From positions 1 through 64,000 of the forward strand of contig NZ_JARXRN010000020.1 in NCBI RefSeq assembly GCF_029888045.1: a stretch of DNA of 64,000 nt. The letters are read 5' to 3'. Position numbers and translations under genes: made by a program. This stretch comes from Luteimonas rhizosphaericola. GTDB lineage: Bacteria > Pseudomonadota > Gammaproteobacteria > Xanthomonadales > Xanthomonadaceae. The notes beneath the pieces were generated by a model, which worked only from the letters and a program-made list of their open reading frames with translations, did no database searches and had not been told where the DNA came from. This document shows, in pieces, positions 6,899-15,743 of the stretch; position 1 is the first letter of the stretch; the number at the start of each line of letters is the position of its first letter.

Positions 6899-8883
6899 CA
6901 GGCGGTGCCTCCGGTGTCTGCCGGCGCGGCGTCGTCGGTCGCCGCGCCTTCGCGTGCGCGTGCGCGACCGCCGCCCGACACCCGCCGGAAGCGCCGATCC
7001 GCCGCGGTGACGAACCCGCCCAGCGCCATCAGGAACGCGCCGGCCCAGATCCAGCGCACGAACGGCTTGACCTGCAGCCGCACCGCCCACGCGCCGTTGC
7101 CCAGCGGTTCGCCGAGCGCGACGAACACGTCGGCGAACACGCCGGCATGGATACCGGCATCGGTCATCACCTGGCCGCCGCTGGCGTAGGCGCGCTTTTC
7201 CGGATGCAGCAGCGCCAGCGGCGCGTCGTCGCGGAATACCTGCACCAGGCCGCGGTCGGCGACGTAGTTCGGTCCCTGCGCGCGCTCGACGCCGTCGAAA
7301 CGGAACGAATAGCGGCCGATCTCGCTGGTCTGGCCGGGCATCATTGCCACTTCGCGCTGCACCAGCTGCGCCTCCACCAGCAGCGCGCCCACCAGGAACA
7401 CCGCGATGCCGCCGTGCGCCAGCGCCATGCCCGCCATTTCCGGGGTGAACGCGCGGCCGCTTGCGCGCAAGCGGCTCCACACGAAGCGCAGGGTGCCGAG
7501 CGCCACCCACGCCGCGGCCGCGACGCCGGCCGCCGTCTTCAGCGGCCCCTGTGGCGCGAAAAAGTAGGCGATCACGCCCAGCACCGCGGCCAGCCCCAGC
7601 CACGGCAAGAGCATCGCAGTCGGCTTCGACGGCTGCTCCTGCTGCCAGCGCGTGAGCGGGCCGAACGGTACCAGCAGCACCAGCGGCGCCATCAGCAGCA
7701 CGAACAGGGTGCCGAAGTAGGGCGGGCCCACCGACACCTTGCCCAGGTCCAGCGCGTCGGCCAGCAGCGGATACAGCGTGCCCAGCAGCACCATCGCGCA
7801 GGCCGCGGCCAGCAGCAGGTTGTTCACCAGCAGCAGGGTCTCGCGCGAGGCCGGCGCGAACGGCCGCCCCTGCGGCAGGCGCGGCGCGCGCAGCACGTAC
7901 AGCGCCAGCGCGCCGCCGATCACCGCCGCCAGGAACGCGAGGATGAACAGCCCGCGCGAGGGATCGGCCGCGAACGAGTGCACGCTGGTCAGCACGCCCG
8001 AGCGCACCAGGAACGCGCCCAGCAGCGACAGCGAGAACGTCGCGATCGCCAGCAGCAGGGTCCAGCCGCCGAAGCTGCCGCGCTTCTCGGTCACCGCCTG
8101 CGAATGGATCAGGGCCGCGCCGGCCAGCCAGGGCATGAAGCTGGCGTTCTCCACCGGGTCCCAGAACCACCAGCCGCCCCAGCCCAGCTCGTAGTACGCC
8201 CACCACGAACCCAGCGCGATGCCGATGGTCAGGAAGCCCCACGCCACGTTGGTCCACGGCCGCGTCCAGCGCAGCCAGCGCGCATCCACCTGGCCCTCGA
8301 GCAGGGCGGCGATCGCGAACGCGAACGGCACCACGAAGCCGATGTAGCCGATGTAGAGCATCGGGGGATGGATGATCATCCCCGGGTCCTGCAGCAACGG
8401 GTTGAGGTCGTGCCCTTCCACCGCCGCCGGCAGCAGCCGCGCGAACGGGTTGGAGGTGAAGATCATGAAGGACAGGAAGCCGATCGCGACCAGCCCGATC
8501 ACCCCCAGCACCCGCGCCGCCACCACCTCCGGCAGGTGCCGCGACCACAGCGCGACGGCCGCGTTCCAGATGCCCAGCATCAGCACCCACAGCAGCAGCG
8601 ACCCCTCGTGCGAGCCCCAGACCGCGGTGAAGCGGTAGACCATCGGCAGCAGCGAGTTGGAGTTGTCGGCGACGTACTTGACCGAGAAGTCCTGCTGGAC
8701 GAACGCGGCCGTGAGCGCGGCGTACGCGAACGCCAGCAGCGCCAGCTGGGCATAGGCCGCGGGCCGCGCCACCGCCATCCAGGCCGGCTTGTTGCCGGCC
8801 GCGCCGGCGAGCGGCAGGGCGGCCTGCAGCAGCGCCGCGAGCAGGGCGAGCAGCAGCGCGAGCTGGCCGAGTTCAGGCAGCAT
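6898..8883 (-). CDS. ccmF: Haem lyase subunit CcmF
   Basis: This large polytopic membrane protein (661 residues) transfers haem from holo-CcmE to apocytochrome c. The tryptophan-rich WWD signature is present (GWGGWWFWDPVENASF), as are conserved histidines near VWGSHEGSLLLW and HPPMLYIGY that act as haem ligands in the family. The open frame extends upstream to 8964, but the ATG at 8883 starts directly with a hydrophobic helix (MLPELGQLALLLALL), as in other CcmF proteins. A 168-bp gap with a palindrome separates it from ccmE, wider than the other junctions. Confidence 0.93.
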   Translation of the reverse strand: MLPELGQLALLLALLAALLQAALPLAGAAGNKPAWMAVARPAAYAQLALLAFAYAALTAAFVQQDFSVKYVADNSNSLLPMVYRFTAVWGSHEGSLLLWVLMLGIWNAAVALWSRHLPEVVAARVLGVIGLVAIGFLSFMIFTSNPFARLLPAAVEGHDLNPLLQDPGMIIHPPMLYIGYIGFVVPFAFAIAALLEGQVDARWLRWTRPWTNVAWGFLTIGIALGSWWAYYELGWGGWWFWDPVENASFMPWLAGAALIHSQAVTEKRGSFGGWTLLLAIATFSLSLLGAFLVRSGVLTSVHSFAADPSRGLFILAFLAAVIGGALALYVLRAPRLPQGRPFAPASRETLLLVNNLLLAAACAMVLLGTLYPLLADALDLGKVSVGPPYFGTLFVLLMAPLVLLVPFGPLTRWQQEQPSKPTAMLLPWLGLAAVLGVIAYFFAPQGPLKTAAGVAAAAWVALGTLRFVWSRLRASGRAFTPEMAGMALAHGGIAVFLVGALLVEAQLVQREVAMMPGQTSEIGRYSFRFDGVERAQGPNYVADRGLVQVFRDDAPLALLHPEKRAYASGGQVMTDAGIHAGVFADVFVALGEPLGNGAWAVRLQVKPFVRWIWAGAFLMALGGFVTAADRRFRRVSGGGRARAREGAATDDAAPADTGGTA

Positions 8884-9020
8884 GCGCGGCTCCGTGGTGC
8901 AGGCTGCAGGGGAATGCGCCGCTGAAGCCGAGCGGATGCACCCGACTGGCGCTGCGGCGCTCATGCCGCATCGATGCGATGGCGGCGAATGCGTGCGCTC
9001 TCGCTCGCCCGTGCCACTGG

Positions 9021-9040
9021 GTCCCCGCCTGCGCGGGGAC
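9021..9040. repeat. Short palindrome between ccmE and ccmF
   Basis: GTCCCCGC, CTGC, GCGGGGAC: an 8-bp perfect stem within CACTGGGTCCCCGCCTGCG. From memory, similar palindromes are dispersed in Xanthomonadaceae intergenic regions. No T-tail follows, so it is not a classical terminator. Confidence 0.6.
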
Positions 9041-9051
9041 GATGAGACTCC

Positions 9052-9534
9052 TCACTCCTTCGCCCCTGCGCCGGGCGCCGCGTCGACGTTGTGCTTGCTG
9101 TGCGCCAGGCCCATCTTGTCGGCCACTTCCTTGGGCACGTAGGTCTCGTCGTGCTTGGCCAGCACGTCCTCGGCGACAAAGCGGCCGCCGTCCATGCGCC
9201 CGGTCGCGACCACGGCCTGGCCCTCGCGGAACAGGTCGGGGAGGATCTTGTCGTAGGTGACGTCCAGCTGCGCGTCGCCATCGGTGACGCGGAAGTGCGA
9301 GACCAGCGAGCCCTCGTCGCGCCGGAACGAGCCGGTCTCGACCATGCCGCCGAGGCGGAAGCGCGCGTCGCCCGACGACACCGCGGGCCCGGCGCTGCCG
9401 GACAGCACCTCGTTGGGGGTGTAGAGGTAGGCGATGTTCCGCTGCAGCGCGAACGCGACCAGGGTGGCGGCCAGGCCCGCCGCGGCCAGCAGCGCGAGCA
9501 CGAACCACAGTCGGCGGCGACGGGTGGGGTTCAT
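9052..9534 (-). CDS. ccmE: Haem chaperone CcmE
   Basis: This 160-residue membrane-anchored periplasmic haem carrier binds haem covalently through a histidine, here in [14 protein letters not shown], and passes it to CcmF. An N-terminal arginine cluster precedes a membrane helix (about residues 9-30), followed by an OB-fold beta domain. The start at 9534 gives the normal length and overlaps the end of ccmD. Upstream open frame is ccmC sequence read in another frame. Confidence 0.93.
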   Translation of the reverse strand: MNPTRRRRLWFVLALLAAAGLAATLVAFALQRNIAYLYTPNEVLSGSAGPAVSSGDARFRLGGMVETGSFRRDEGSLVSHFRVTDGDAQLDVTYDKILPDLFREGQAVVATGRMDGGRFVAEDVLAKHDETYVPKEVADKMGLAHSKHNVDAAPGAGAKE

Positions 9535-9707
9535 CGCTTGAGCTCCGGAGCGACGGTGGCGGTCGCACCGCGTGCGGCCTCGCGCCGGGCCAGCAGCCGC
9601 ACCGCGCGCATGACCTGGGCGATGCGGATGCGCGGCGCCACGAAGTCCCACAGCAGCACCGTGGCGAACACGGCGTAGGCGGCGATCACGTAGCTGGCGT
9701 AGCTCAT
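9531..9707 (-). CDS. ccmD: Haem exporter protein CcmD
   Basis: This 58-residue single-helix membrane protein ([15 protein letters not shown]) with a basic cytoplasmic tail fits CcmD, which helps release holo-CcmE from the CcmABC transporter. It overlaps the ccmC stop at its start (GCATGAG) and the ccmE start at its end. The position between ccmC and ccmE is diagnostic. Confidence 0.88.
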   Translation of the reverse strand: MSYASYVIAAYAVFATVLLWDFVAPRIRIAQVMRAVRLLARREAARGATATVAPELKR

Positions 9708-10462
9708 GCGGAGGCTCCGGCCAGGCGGCGCACCCAGTCCTTGCCGGCCTCGCGCTGCAGGTTGTCGGCGCGCGCACGCGCCAGCAGCGAGCCGATCGCC
9801 CACAGCTTGGTGCCGACCACCATCCAGATCAGCGGCGGCAGCATGCTGGCGTCCATCGAGGATTCGCCGAACACGCGGATGGTCTGGCCCTGGTGCAGGG
9901 AGTTCCACCACACCACCGAGTAGCGGATGATCGGCAGCATCACCACTCCCACGATCGCCAGCAGCGAGGCCGCGCGCGCGGCGGCGCGGCGGTCTTCGAT
10001 CGCCGCGTACAGGCCGATCACGCCGAAATAGAGGAACAGCAGCACCAGTTGCGAGGTCAGGCGCGGGTCCCAGTCCCACCACGTGCCCCACATCGGCTTG
10101 CCCCAGATGCTGCCGGTGGCCAGGGTGATGACGGTGAACGCGGCGCCGATCGGGGCGCAGGCCATGGCCAGGATCTCGCACAGCTTGATCCGCCACACCA
10201 GGGCGATCGCGCCGTACAGCGCCATCAGCGCGAACATCGCCATGCTCATCCAGGCGCTGGGCACGTGGATGTAGAGGATCCGGAAGCTGTCGCCCTGCTG
10301 GTAATCGGCCGGCACCAAAAACAGCGCGCCGTACAGCCCCACGCCCATCGCCAGCAGGCCCGCCGCGAACGCCCACGGCGCCCAGCGGGCCGCGAAGCGG
10401 TCGAAGGTGGGGGGCGACCCGAGCTGGTGGAACCAGCGCACCACCGGGTTCATGTTGGACAT
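9704..10462 (-). CDS. ccmC: Haem handling protein CcmC
   Basis: This six-helix membrane protein (252 residues) presents haem to CcmE. It contains the WWD motif ([13 protein letters not shown]) and conserved histidines in [10 protein letters not shown] and [10 protein letters not shown] chose the ATG at 10462; the ATG three codons later (10453) is equally possible. Upstream there is 650 bp of repeat-bearing intergenic DNA instead of the usual direct junction with ccmB, so ccmC to ccmI may have its own promoter. Confidence 0.93.
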   Translation of the reverse strand: MSNMNPVVRWFHQLGSPPTFDRFAARWAPWAFAAGLLAMGVGLYGALFLVPADYQQGDSFRILYIHVPSAWMSMAMFALMALYGAIALVWRIKLCEILAMACAPIGAAFTVITLATGSIWGKPMWGTWWDWDPRLTSQLVLLFLYFGVIGLYAAIEDRRAAARAASLLAIVGVVMLPIIRYSVVWWNSLHQGQTIRVFGESSMDASMLPPLIWMVVGTKLWAIGSLLARARADNLQREAGKDWVRRLAGASA

Positions 10463-10805
10463 CGGGCTGGCTGCTCGCAGGGGCGGGACCGCGGGAGGCG
10501 GCCGGAGGCCGGGTCTGGCCGCCGGCATCCTTGGCTAAGTGTCTATTTTTTCAGACTCGACCGGTGCGGCCAAGCCTGAGGGGGTGGACAGGATGCCCCA
10601 GTGCGCGCCGGGTGGACATGGCCGGGGCGGCAAATGGCGCGTGCGGATCGCGTTCGCAGCAGGATCCGGGACGTGCCGCGGGGACGCGGCAGGGTCGGGA
10701 TCCGGCGGGCGTAGGCGGTGGGTGGGGCTGGCGCGCAGCGCCCCGGGGAGGTCCCGGATTATCGCGCGCGCTGGTGGGCACAAGGCGGGAAGCGGTTCGC
10801 GGAGA

Positions 10806-10836
10806 TCCGGATGCGCTGCGCTTAACCGGGCTACGC
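10806..10836. repeat. REP-like palindrome, copy 4
   Basis: TCCGGATGCGCTGCGCTTAA then CCGGGCTACGC. One arm is degenerate (TTAACC in place of TTATCC). Confidence 0.75.
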
Positions 10837-10927
10837 AGGCGGGGAATCCGGCGGGTGGCGGCGGGAAGCGGATAGGCCCGCATCGCGCGCTCTGGTAGGC
10901 CCGGGGCGGGAAGTGGTTCGCGGAGAT

Positions 10928-10957
10928 CCCGGATGCGCTGCGCTTATCCGGGCTACG
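10928..10957. repeat. REP-like palindrome, copy 5
   Basis: CCCGGATGCGCTGCGCTTAT then CCGGGCTACG, in the same orientation as copy 4 and within the same longer duplicated unit. Confidence 0.8.
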
Positions 10958-11036
10958 CAATCGCGGGCGCCTGATCTGAAGTCGCCGTGCGCCGTTCTGC
11001 CGGGCGCCGGTTGCCGCGGTCGCCCCGGACCCCCAG

Positions 11037-11066
11037 GTAGCCCGGATAAGCGCAGCGCATCCGGGG
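11037..11066. repeat. REP-like palindrome, copy 6
   Basis: GTAGCCCGGATAAGCGCAGC then GCATCCGGGG, in the opposite orientation to copies 4 and 5. Confidence 0.8.
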
Positions 11067-11110
11067 GCAAGGCCAGGCCGGGCGCGTCCGGGTCGAGGCC
11101 GCGACGTGCG

Positions 11111-11800
11111 CTATTGCGCCGCGATCCGGATCGCGGTCGCCGCAGCCACGGGCGCCAGCACCAGCGCCATCAGCAACCCCGCGCCGAGCAGCAGCAGCCC
11201 GCCCGCCGGATCGTGCCCCTGCGCCGCGGCCGCCACGCTGCCGGCGCCGAATACCAGCACCGGCACGTACAGCGGCAACGCCAGCAGCGCCAGCAGCACG
11301 CCCGCGCGGCGCATGCCCACGGTCAGCGCCGCCACCACCGCACCGATCAGGCTCAGCAGCGGCGTGCCCAGCGCAAGGGCGCCCAGCAGCACCGGCCACA
11401 GCGTGCGCGGCAGGTACAGCAGTTCGGCCAGCAGCGGCACGGCCAGCAGCAGCGGCGCCGCGGTGGTGAGCCAGTGCATCAGGGTGCGCACCAGCACCAG
11501 CCAGGCCAGCGGCACCGGCGCCAGCCGCCACTGTTCCAGCGAACCGTCCTCGGCGTCGCCGCGGAACAGCGTGTCCAGCGCCAGCAGCCCCGACAGCAGC
11601 ACCGCCACCCACAGCACGGCGGGCGCGGCGCGCGACAGCAGTTCGCGTTCGGCGCCCATCGCCAGCGCGAACAGCACGACCACCAGGATCGCGAACAGCG
11701 CCGGCTGCAGCGCGTCGCCGCGACGGCGCCAGAGCAGGCGCAGGTCGCGCACCATCAGGGCACGCGCGGCGGATGCCAGCGTGGGCGCACCGGCGCTCAT
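11111..11800 (-). CDS. ccmB: Haem exporter permease CcmB
   Basis: This 229-residue ABC transporter permease has six predicted helices. With CcmA and CcmC it forms the complex that powers release of haem-loaded CcmE. The recognisable opening is [20 protein letters not shown], followed by hydrophobic helices from about residue 30. The start at 11800 overlaps the ccmA stop (GCATGAGC). Downstream, the operon is interrupted by the repeat region. Confidence 0.92.
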   Translation of the reverse strand: MSAGAPTLASAARALMVRDLRLLWRRRGDALQPALFAILVVVLFALAMGAERELLSRAAPAVLWVAVLLSGLLALDTLFRGDAEDGSLEQWRLAPVPLAWLVLVRTLMHWLTTAAPLLLAVPLLAELLYLPRTLWPVLLGALALGTPLLSLIGAVVAALTVGMRRAGVLLALLALPLYVPVLVFGAGSVAAAAQGHDPAGGLLLLGAGLLMALVLAPVAAATAIRIAAQ

Positions 11801-12450
11801 GCCGCGGGAGCCTCGCGGCCGAGCGTGAGCAGGCGGGTGCGCACCGGCGGCGCGGCGTAGGCGCCATGCGTGGTGACCAGGGCGCCGCCACCGGCATCGA
11901 GGTGCGCGCGCACCATGCGGTTGACCAGTTCGATGCCGGGCAGGTCGAGGTTCGCGTACGGCTCGTCGAGCAGCCACAGCGGAGCGGGCGACAGCCACAG
12001 CCGCGCCAGCGCCAGGCGCCGCCGCTGGCCGGCGGACAGGTGGCGCACCGGCGCGTCATCAAAGCCGGCCAGGCCGACGATCGCCAGGGCCGCGTCGATG
12101 TCGAGCGTCGGCCGCCGGCCGAGCAGGCCGCACAGGTAATCGAGGTTCTCGCCGGCCGACAGGTCCACCTTCAGCCCGGGCAGGTGGCCGAGGTAGGCGA
12201 CGTGGCCGGCGCGCGCAGCGGCCGCCACCGGCGCGTCCGACAGCCGCACTTCGCCCTGGCCGCCGTCGAGCAGGCCCGCCAGTACGCGCAGCAGGGTGGT
12301 CTTGCCGGCGCCGTTGCCGCCCTGCACCAGTAGCGCTTCGCCGGCCTCGACGCGGAAGTCCAGCGGGCCGAACAGCGGCATCTCGTCGCGGGCGAAGCGC
12401 AGGCCGCGCACGTCGAGCAGCGGCGCGGAAGCGGAAGGGGTGTCGGGCAT
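11797..12450 (-). CDS. ccmA: Haem exporter ATP-binding protein CcmA
   Basis: This 217-residue ABC ATPase has Walker [10 protein letters not shown], signature [14 protein letters not shown], Walker [13 protein letters not shown] and H-loop TTHGAY. It drives the CcmABCD complex. The start at ATG 12450 is preferred; the frame is open 21 codons further but that extension is hydrophilic and unlike the family. First gene of the ccm set, 34 bp downstream of a DUF3293 gene on the same strand. Confidence 0.93.
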   Translation of the reverse strand: MPDTPSASAPLLDVRGLRFARDEMPLFGPLDFRVEAGEALLVQGGNGAGKTTLLRVLAGLLDGGQGEVRLSDAPVAAAARAGHVAYLGHLPGLKVDLSAGENLDYLCGLLGRRPTLDIDAALAIVGLAGFDDAPVRHLSAGQRRRLALARLWLSPAPLWLLDEPYANLDLPGIELVNRMVRAHLDAGGGALVTTHGAYAAPPVRTRLLTLGREAPAA

Positions 12451-12484
12451 CAGGCGCGATTCGGCCGGCGGTCGGCGATCGCGA

Positions 12485-12970
12485 TCATTGTAGCCAGTCG
12501 ACGTCGACGTCACCGGTCTCGTCGGGCGGGCGCGGGGCGTCCATCCGCAGCCGCACCGCTTCGCCCGGTCGCCACCACAGCGTGCCGAGCTGGCCGAAGC
12601 GGCGCGCCAGGGCGTCGAACGGCCCGACCTCCATGCCCATCACCAGCCAGCTCGGTTCGCGCCAGCTGCGGTTCCGGGCCGAGGCGAAGGCCGGGCGCAG
12701 GCCGTAGCCGCCGGCCACGAGCTGCGCGTGCAGGGCGTCGTCGTCGCGCCGGTTGTCGTCGTCGCTCCGCTCGACCGAGCGCGGGTTCCACGCCGAGAGC
12801 ATCCCGAACGAGGTCGCTTCGGGATAGGCCAGCTCCAGTCCCGGCGTGGGCAGCCCGATGATCACGTCGTGCCACGAACCGTCGTACTGCCAGCGGTACT
12901 CGGCCGCCAGGTAGGCGTGCAGCAGTTCGGACACGCGGGACGGGTCCATGGGAAGCGGGGCAGCGGGCAT
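12485..12970 (-). CDS. DUF3293 family protein
   Basis: This 161-residue cytosolic protein of unknown function matches the DUF3293 pattern: [20 protein letters not shown] near the centre and LQLV-type helices with [22 protein letters not shown] second ATG at 12949 would give 154 residues. It sits just upstream of ccmA on the same strand and diverges from the methionine aminotransferase gene. The association with ccm is probably only positional. Confidence 0.75.
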   Translation of the reverse strand: MPAAPLPMDPSRVSELLHAYLAAEYRWQYDGSWHDVIIGLPTPGLELAYPEATSFGMLSAWNPRSVERSDDDNRRDDDALHAQLVAGGYGLRPAFASARNRSWREPSWLVMGMEVGPFDALARRFGQLGTLWWRPGEAVRLRMDAPRPPDETGDVDVDWLQ

Positions 12971-13175
12971 CGGGGTCAATGCGTCCGGCGGTGGCCGGGG
13001 CTGCGCCCGGGGGAGGCAACCGGTGCGCGCAAGGCGGGCAGGGCGCGCACCGCGTGTGCCGCAGGCCGGGGAGGAGCCATGCCGCGCGTCTCCTGCGTGG
13101 GGGTTCGATAGGTGTAACCGATCGGACCCGGATCGTAAACTGCGCACTCCGCTCCGAACCCTGGCAAGCCTCTTG

Positions 13176-14321
13176 ATGCTCCAGACCAAACTGCCGAAGG
13201 TCGGCACCACCATCTTCACCGTGATGTCGCAGCTGGCGCAGGAGCACGGCGCGGTGAACCTCGGCCAGGGCTTCCCCGACTTCCCGGTGCCGCCGCGGCT
13301 GGTCGAGGAGCTCGACCGGGCGATGCGCGCGGGCCACAACCAGTACGCGCCGATGACGGGGGTGCCGGCGCTGCGCCAGGCGATTGCGGCCAAGACCGCG
13401 CGCGTCTACGGCCACGCGCCCGATGCCGATACCGAGGTCACCGTGACCAGCGGCGCGACCGAGGCCATCTTCAACGCCATCCACGCCGTCGTCCGCGCCG
13501 GCGACGAGGTGGTGGTGCTCGACCCCTGCTACGACTGCTACGAACCCGCGATCGACCTGGCCGGCGCGCGCGCGGTGCACGTGCCGCTGGACCCGGCCAC
13601 CTTCGCGCCCGACTGGCAGCGCGTGCGCGAGGCGATCGGCCCGCGCACCCGCATGCTGATGATCAACAGCCCGCACAACCCGTCCGGCGCGATGCTGTCC
13701 GCGGACGACATGCGCGAGCTGGCGGCGATCCTCGAGGGCACCGGGGTGTTCCTGCTGTCGGACGAGGTGTACGAGCACATCGTGTTCGACGGCGCCCGCC
13801 ACGAATCGGTGCTGCGCCACCCGGCGCTGCGCGAGCGCGCGTTCGTGGTGTCGAGCTTCGGCAAGACCTACCACTGCACCGGCTGGAAGATCGGCTACTG
13901 CATCGCGCCGCCGGCGCTGAGCGCGGAGTTCCGCAAGGTGCACCAGTACAACGTGTTCTCCACCTTCACCCCGGGCCAGCATGCGTTCGCGGCGATGCTC
14001 CGGGACGACCCGGCGCACTACGAGCAGCTCGGCGCGTTCTACCAGGCCAAGCGCGACCGCTTCCGCGAGCAGCTGGCGACCACCCGGCTGGCGCCGCTGC
14101 CGGTGCCGGGCGGCTACTTCCAGCTGGTGGACTACTCGGACGTGAGCGACCTGGACGATGCCGCCTTCTGCCGCTGGCTGACGGTCGAGAAGGGCGTGGC
14201 GGCGATTCCGCTGTCTCCGTTCTACGACTCGCCGCCGCCGGGCCAGCGCCTGGCGCGGCTGTGCTTCGCCAAGAACGAGGCGACCCTGGACGCGGCGATC
14301 GAACGCCTGCAGCGGCTGTGA
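13176..14321 (+). CDS. Methionine (pyridoxal phosphate) aminotransferase, YbdL/MtnE type
   Basis: This 381-residue fold-type I aminotransferase is of the kynurenine/methionine aminotransferase subgroup. The PLP lysine is K230 in VVSSFGKTYHCTGWK. The Asp that pairs with the pyridine nitrogen is D196 in LSDEVYE. The opening LPKVGTTIFTVMSQLA and NLGQGFPDF are typical. It is followed after 10 bp by an omega-amidase gene. Together they can transaminate methionine (or its precursor keto acid) with glutamine and then hydrolyse the resulting alpha-ketoglutaramate, as in the methionine salvage and glutamine transaminase-omega-amidase pathway. Confidence 0.85.
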   Translation: MLQTKLPKVGTTIFTVMSQLAQEHGAVNLGQGFPDFPVPPRLVEELDRAMRAGHNQYAPMTGVPALRQAIAAKTARVYGHAPDADTEVTVTSGATEAIFNAIHAVVRAGDEVVVLDPCYDCYEPAIDLAGARAVHVPLDPATFAPDWQRVREAIGPRTRMLMINSPHNPSGAMLSADDMRELAAILEGTGVFLLSDEVYEHIVFDGARHESVLRHPALRERAFVVSSFGKTYHCTGWKIGYCIAPPALSAEFRKVHQYNVFSTFTPGQHAFAAMLRDDPAHYEQLGAFYQAKRDRFREQLATTRLAPLPVPGGYFQLVDYSDVSDLDDAAFCRWLTVEKGVAAIPLSPFYDSPPPGQRLARLCFAKNEATLDAAIERLQRL

Positions 14322-14331
14322 GGAGCGAGCG

Positions 14332-15129
14332 ATGAACAACCTCCGTGTCTCTCTCGTGCAGGGCGCGACCCGCTGGCACGATCCGGCCGGCAACCGCGAC
14401 TACTACGGCGACCTGATCGCCCCGCTGCACGGCACCACCGACGTGGTGCTGCTGCCGGAAACCTTCACCAGCGGCTTTTCCAACGAGGCCATCGGCGATG
14501 CCGAGACCATGGATGGGCCCACCGTGGCCTGGATGCGGGCGCAGGCCGCACGGCTCGGCGCCGCGCTGTGCGGCAGCGTGCAGCTGCGCGTGGACGGATC
14601 GGTGTTCAACCGCCTGCTGTGGGTCACGCCCGACGGCACGCTGCAGCACTACGACAAGCGCCACCTGTTCCGCTACGCGCGCGAACACGAGCGCTACGCC
14701 GCCGGGCGCGAGCGCCTGACCGTGGAGTGGAAGGGCTGGCGGATCTGCCCGCTGGTCTGCTACGACCTGCGCTTCCCGGTGTATTCGCGCAACCGCTACG
14801 ACGTCGAACGCGCCGGCGCGCCGGACTACGACCTGCTGCTCTACGTCGCCAACTGGCCGGCGGCGCGCGCCTACGCGTGGAAGACGCTGCTGCGCGCGCG
14901 CGCAATCGAGAACCTGTGCTACGTGGCGGGCCTCAACCGCGTCGGCACCGACGGCAACGGCATCGACTACGACGGCGACAGCGCGGTGATCGACTTCCTC
15001 GGCCACCCGGTCAGCGAATGCACCGACGCCGAGGTGGTGGTGACCACGACCCTGCTGGCGGACGAGCTCGCGAAGCACCGCGAACGTTTTCCGGCGATGC
15101 TCGACGGCGACGCGTTCGAGCTGCGCTGA
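14332..15129 (+). CDS. Omega-amidase (nitrilase superfamily, YafV type)
   Basis: This 265-residue carbon-nitrogen hydrolase has catalytic triad E43 (LLPETFTSGF), K109 (HYDKRHLF) and C143 (LVCYDLRFPV). YafV-type enzymes hydrolyse alpha-ketoglutaramate or alpha-ketosuccinamate produced by glutamine or asparagine transaminases. The direct linkage to an aminotransferase gene (10-bp gap, RBS GAGGAGCGAGCG before the ATG) supports that role. Confidence 0.85.
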   Translation: MNNLRVSLVQGATRWHDPAGNRDYYGDLIAPLHGTTDVVLLPETFTSGFSNEAIGDAETMDGPTVAWMRAQAARLGAALCGSVQLRVDGSVFNRLLWVTPDGTLQHYDKRHLFRYAREHERYAAGRERLTVEWKGWRICPLVCYDLRFPVYSRNRYDVERAGAPDYDLLLYVANWPAARAYAWKTLLRARAIENLCYVAGLNRVGTDGNGIDYDGDSAVIDFLGHPVSECTDAEVVVTTTLLADELAKHRERFPAMLDGDAFELR

Positions 15130-15137
15130 GGCGGCGG

Positions 15138-15743
15138 TCAGCCGTTGTAGAGGTAGTACACGCGCCGGGTGCGCGGCGACACCACGATCATCCCGATGCG
15201 GCCGTAGGCGTAGTAGCTGCCGGGCGTATTCACGGCCTCGGCCGCAGCGCGCAGCTGGTCGCGGTCGGCATCGATGCAGAAGCCGTACGCGCAGACGTAC
15301 TGCAGGATCTCGTGGCGGCCGGTCGTCGGATCGGGCGGCCAGCGCCCGTCCGGCGCCAGTGGCGTGGCACGCCAGCCGCTGTAACGGCCGCGCCAGCGGC
15401 GCGATGCCTCCGGCGGCGGCATCCGCTCCAGGTAGTCCACGCCGCCGGCCGCGATCGTTCGCGCGGCGCCCCCAGGCAGACGGTAGGCGATGAAGCCGGC
15501 CTCGTTGCCGCCCGGCCCGAACCCCCAGGCCTCTTCTTCCGCGTAGACCACCTGCCAGACACCCAGCGCCGGGGGCACATGGCCCAGCCGGTGCGCGTGA
15601 ACCATCGCCGCGCAGCCGCCCCCGGCGAGCACTGCCGCGCACGCCGAGAGCGCCAGCATCGCGCGCGGCGCGACCACGACTGCGGTCACCAGCGCCACGA
15701 CCAGTGCCAGGGCGAAAGCGAACATCGACAGGAGCGCGATCAC
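15138..15743 (-). CDS. Hypothetical membrane or secreted protein
   Basis: I do not recognise the family. The GTG at 15743 overlaps the stop of the FAD reductase gene (GCGTGATCG), suggesting co-translation, and gives 201 residues; an internal ATG at 15725 is also possible. Two hydrophobic segments at about 1-20 and 25-45 (MFAFALALVVALVTAVVVA, then LSACAAVLAGGGCAAM) precede a soluble part rich in W, Y and G with three cysteines (YVCAYGFC). It ends in RRVYYLYNG. Confidence 0.55.
   Translation of the reverse strand: MIALLSMFAFALALVVALVTAVVVAPRAMLALSACAAVLAGGGCAAMVHAHRLGHVPPALGVWQVVYAEEEAWGFGPGGNEAGFIAYRLPGGAARTIAAGGVDYLERMPPPEASRRWRGRYSGWRATPLAPDGRWPPDPTTGRHEILQYVCAYGFCIDADRDQLRAAAEAVNTPGSYYAYGRIGMIVVSPRTRRVYYLYNG

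Larger units (their letters stand above)
10463..11110. other. Repeat-rich intergenic region splitting ccmAB from ccmCDEFGHI
   Basis: No gene seen. Three REP-like palindromes (10806, 10928, 11037) lie here. Two of them sit in an imperfect direct duplication of about 80 bp (about 10757-10836 and 10876-10957), sharing ATCGCGCGC, GGCGGGAAG and GGTTCGCGGAGATC. The short T-rich stretch just upstream of ccmC (TTTTTTCAGACTCG area, 10545-10560) is AT-rich and could belong to a promoter or terminator. Confidence 0.65.
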
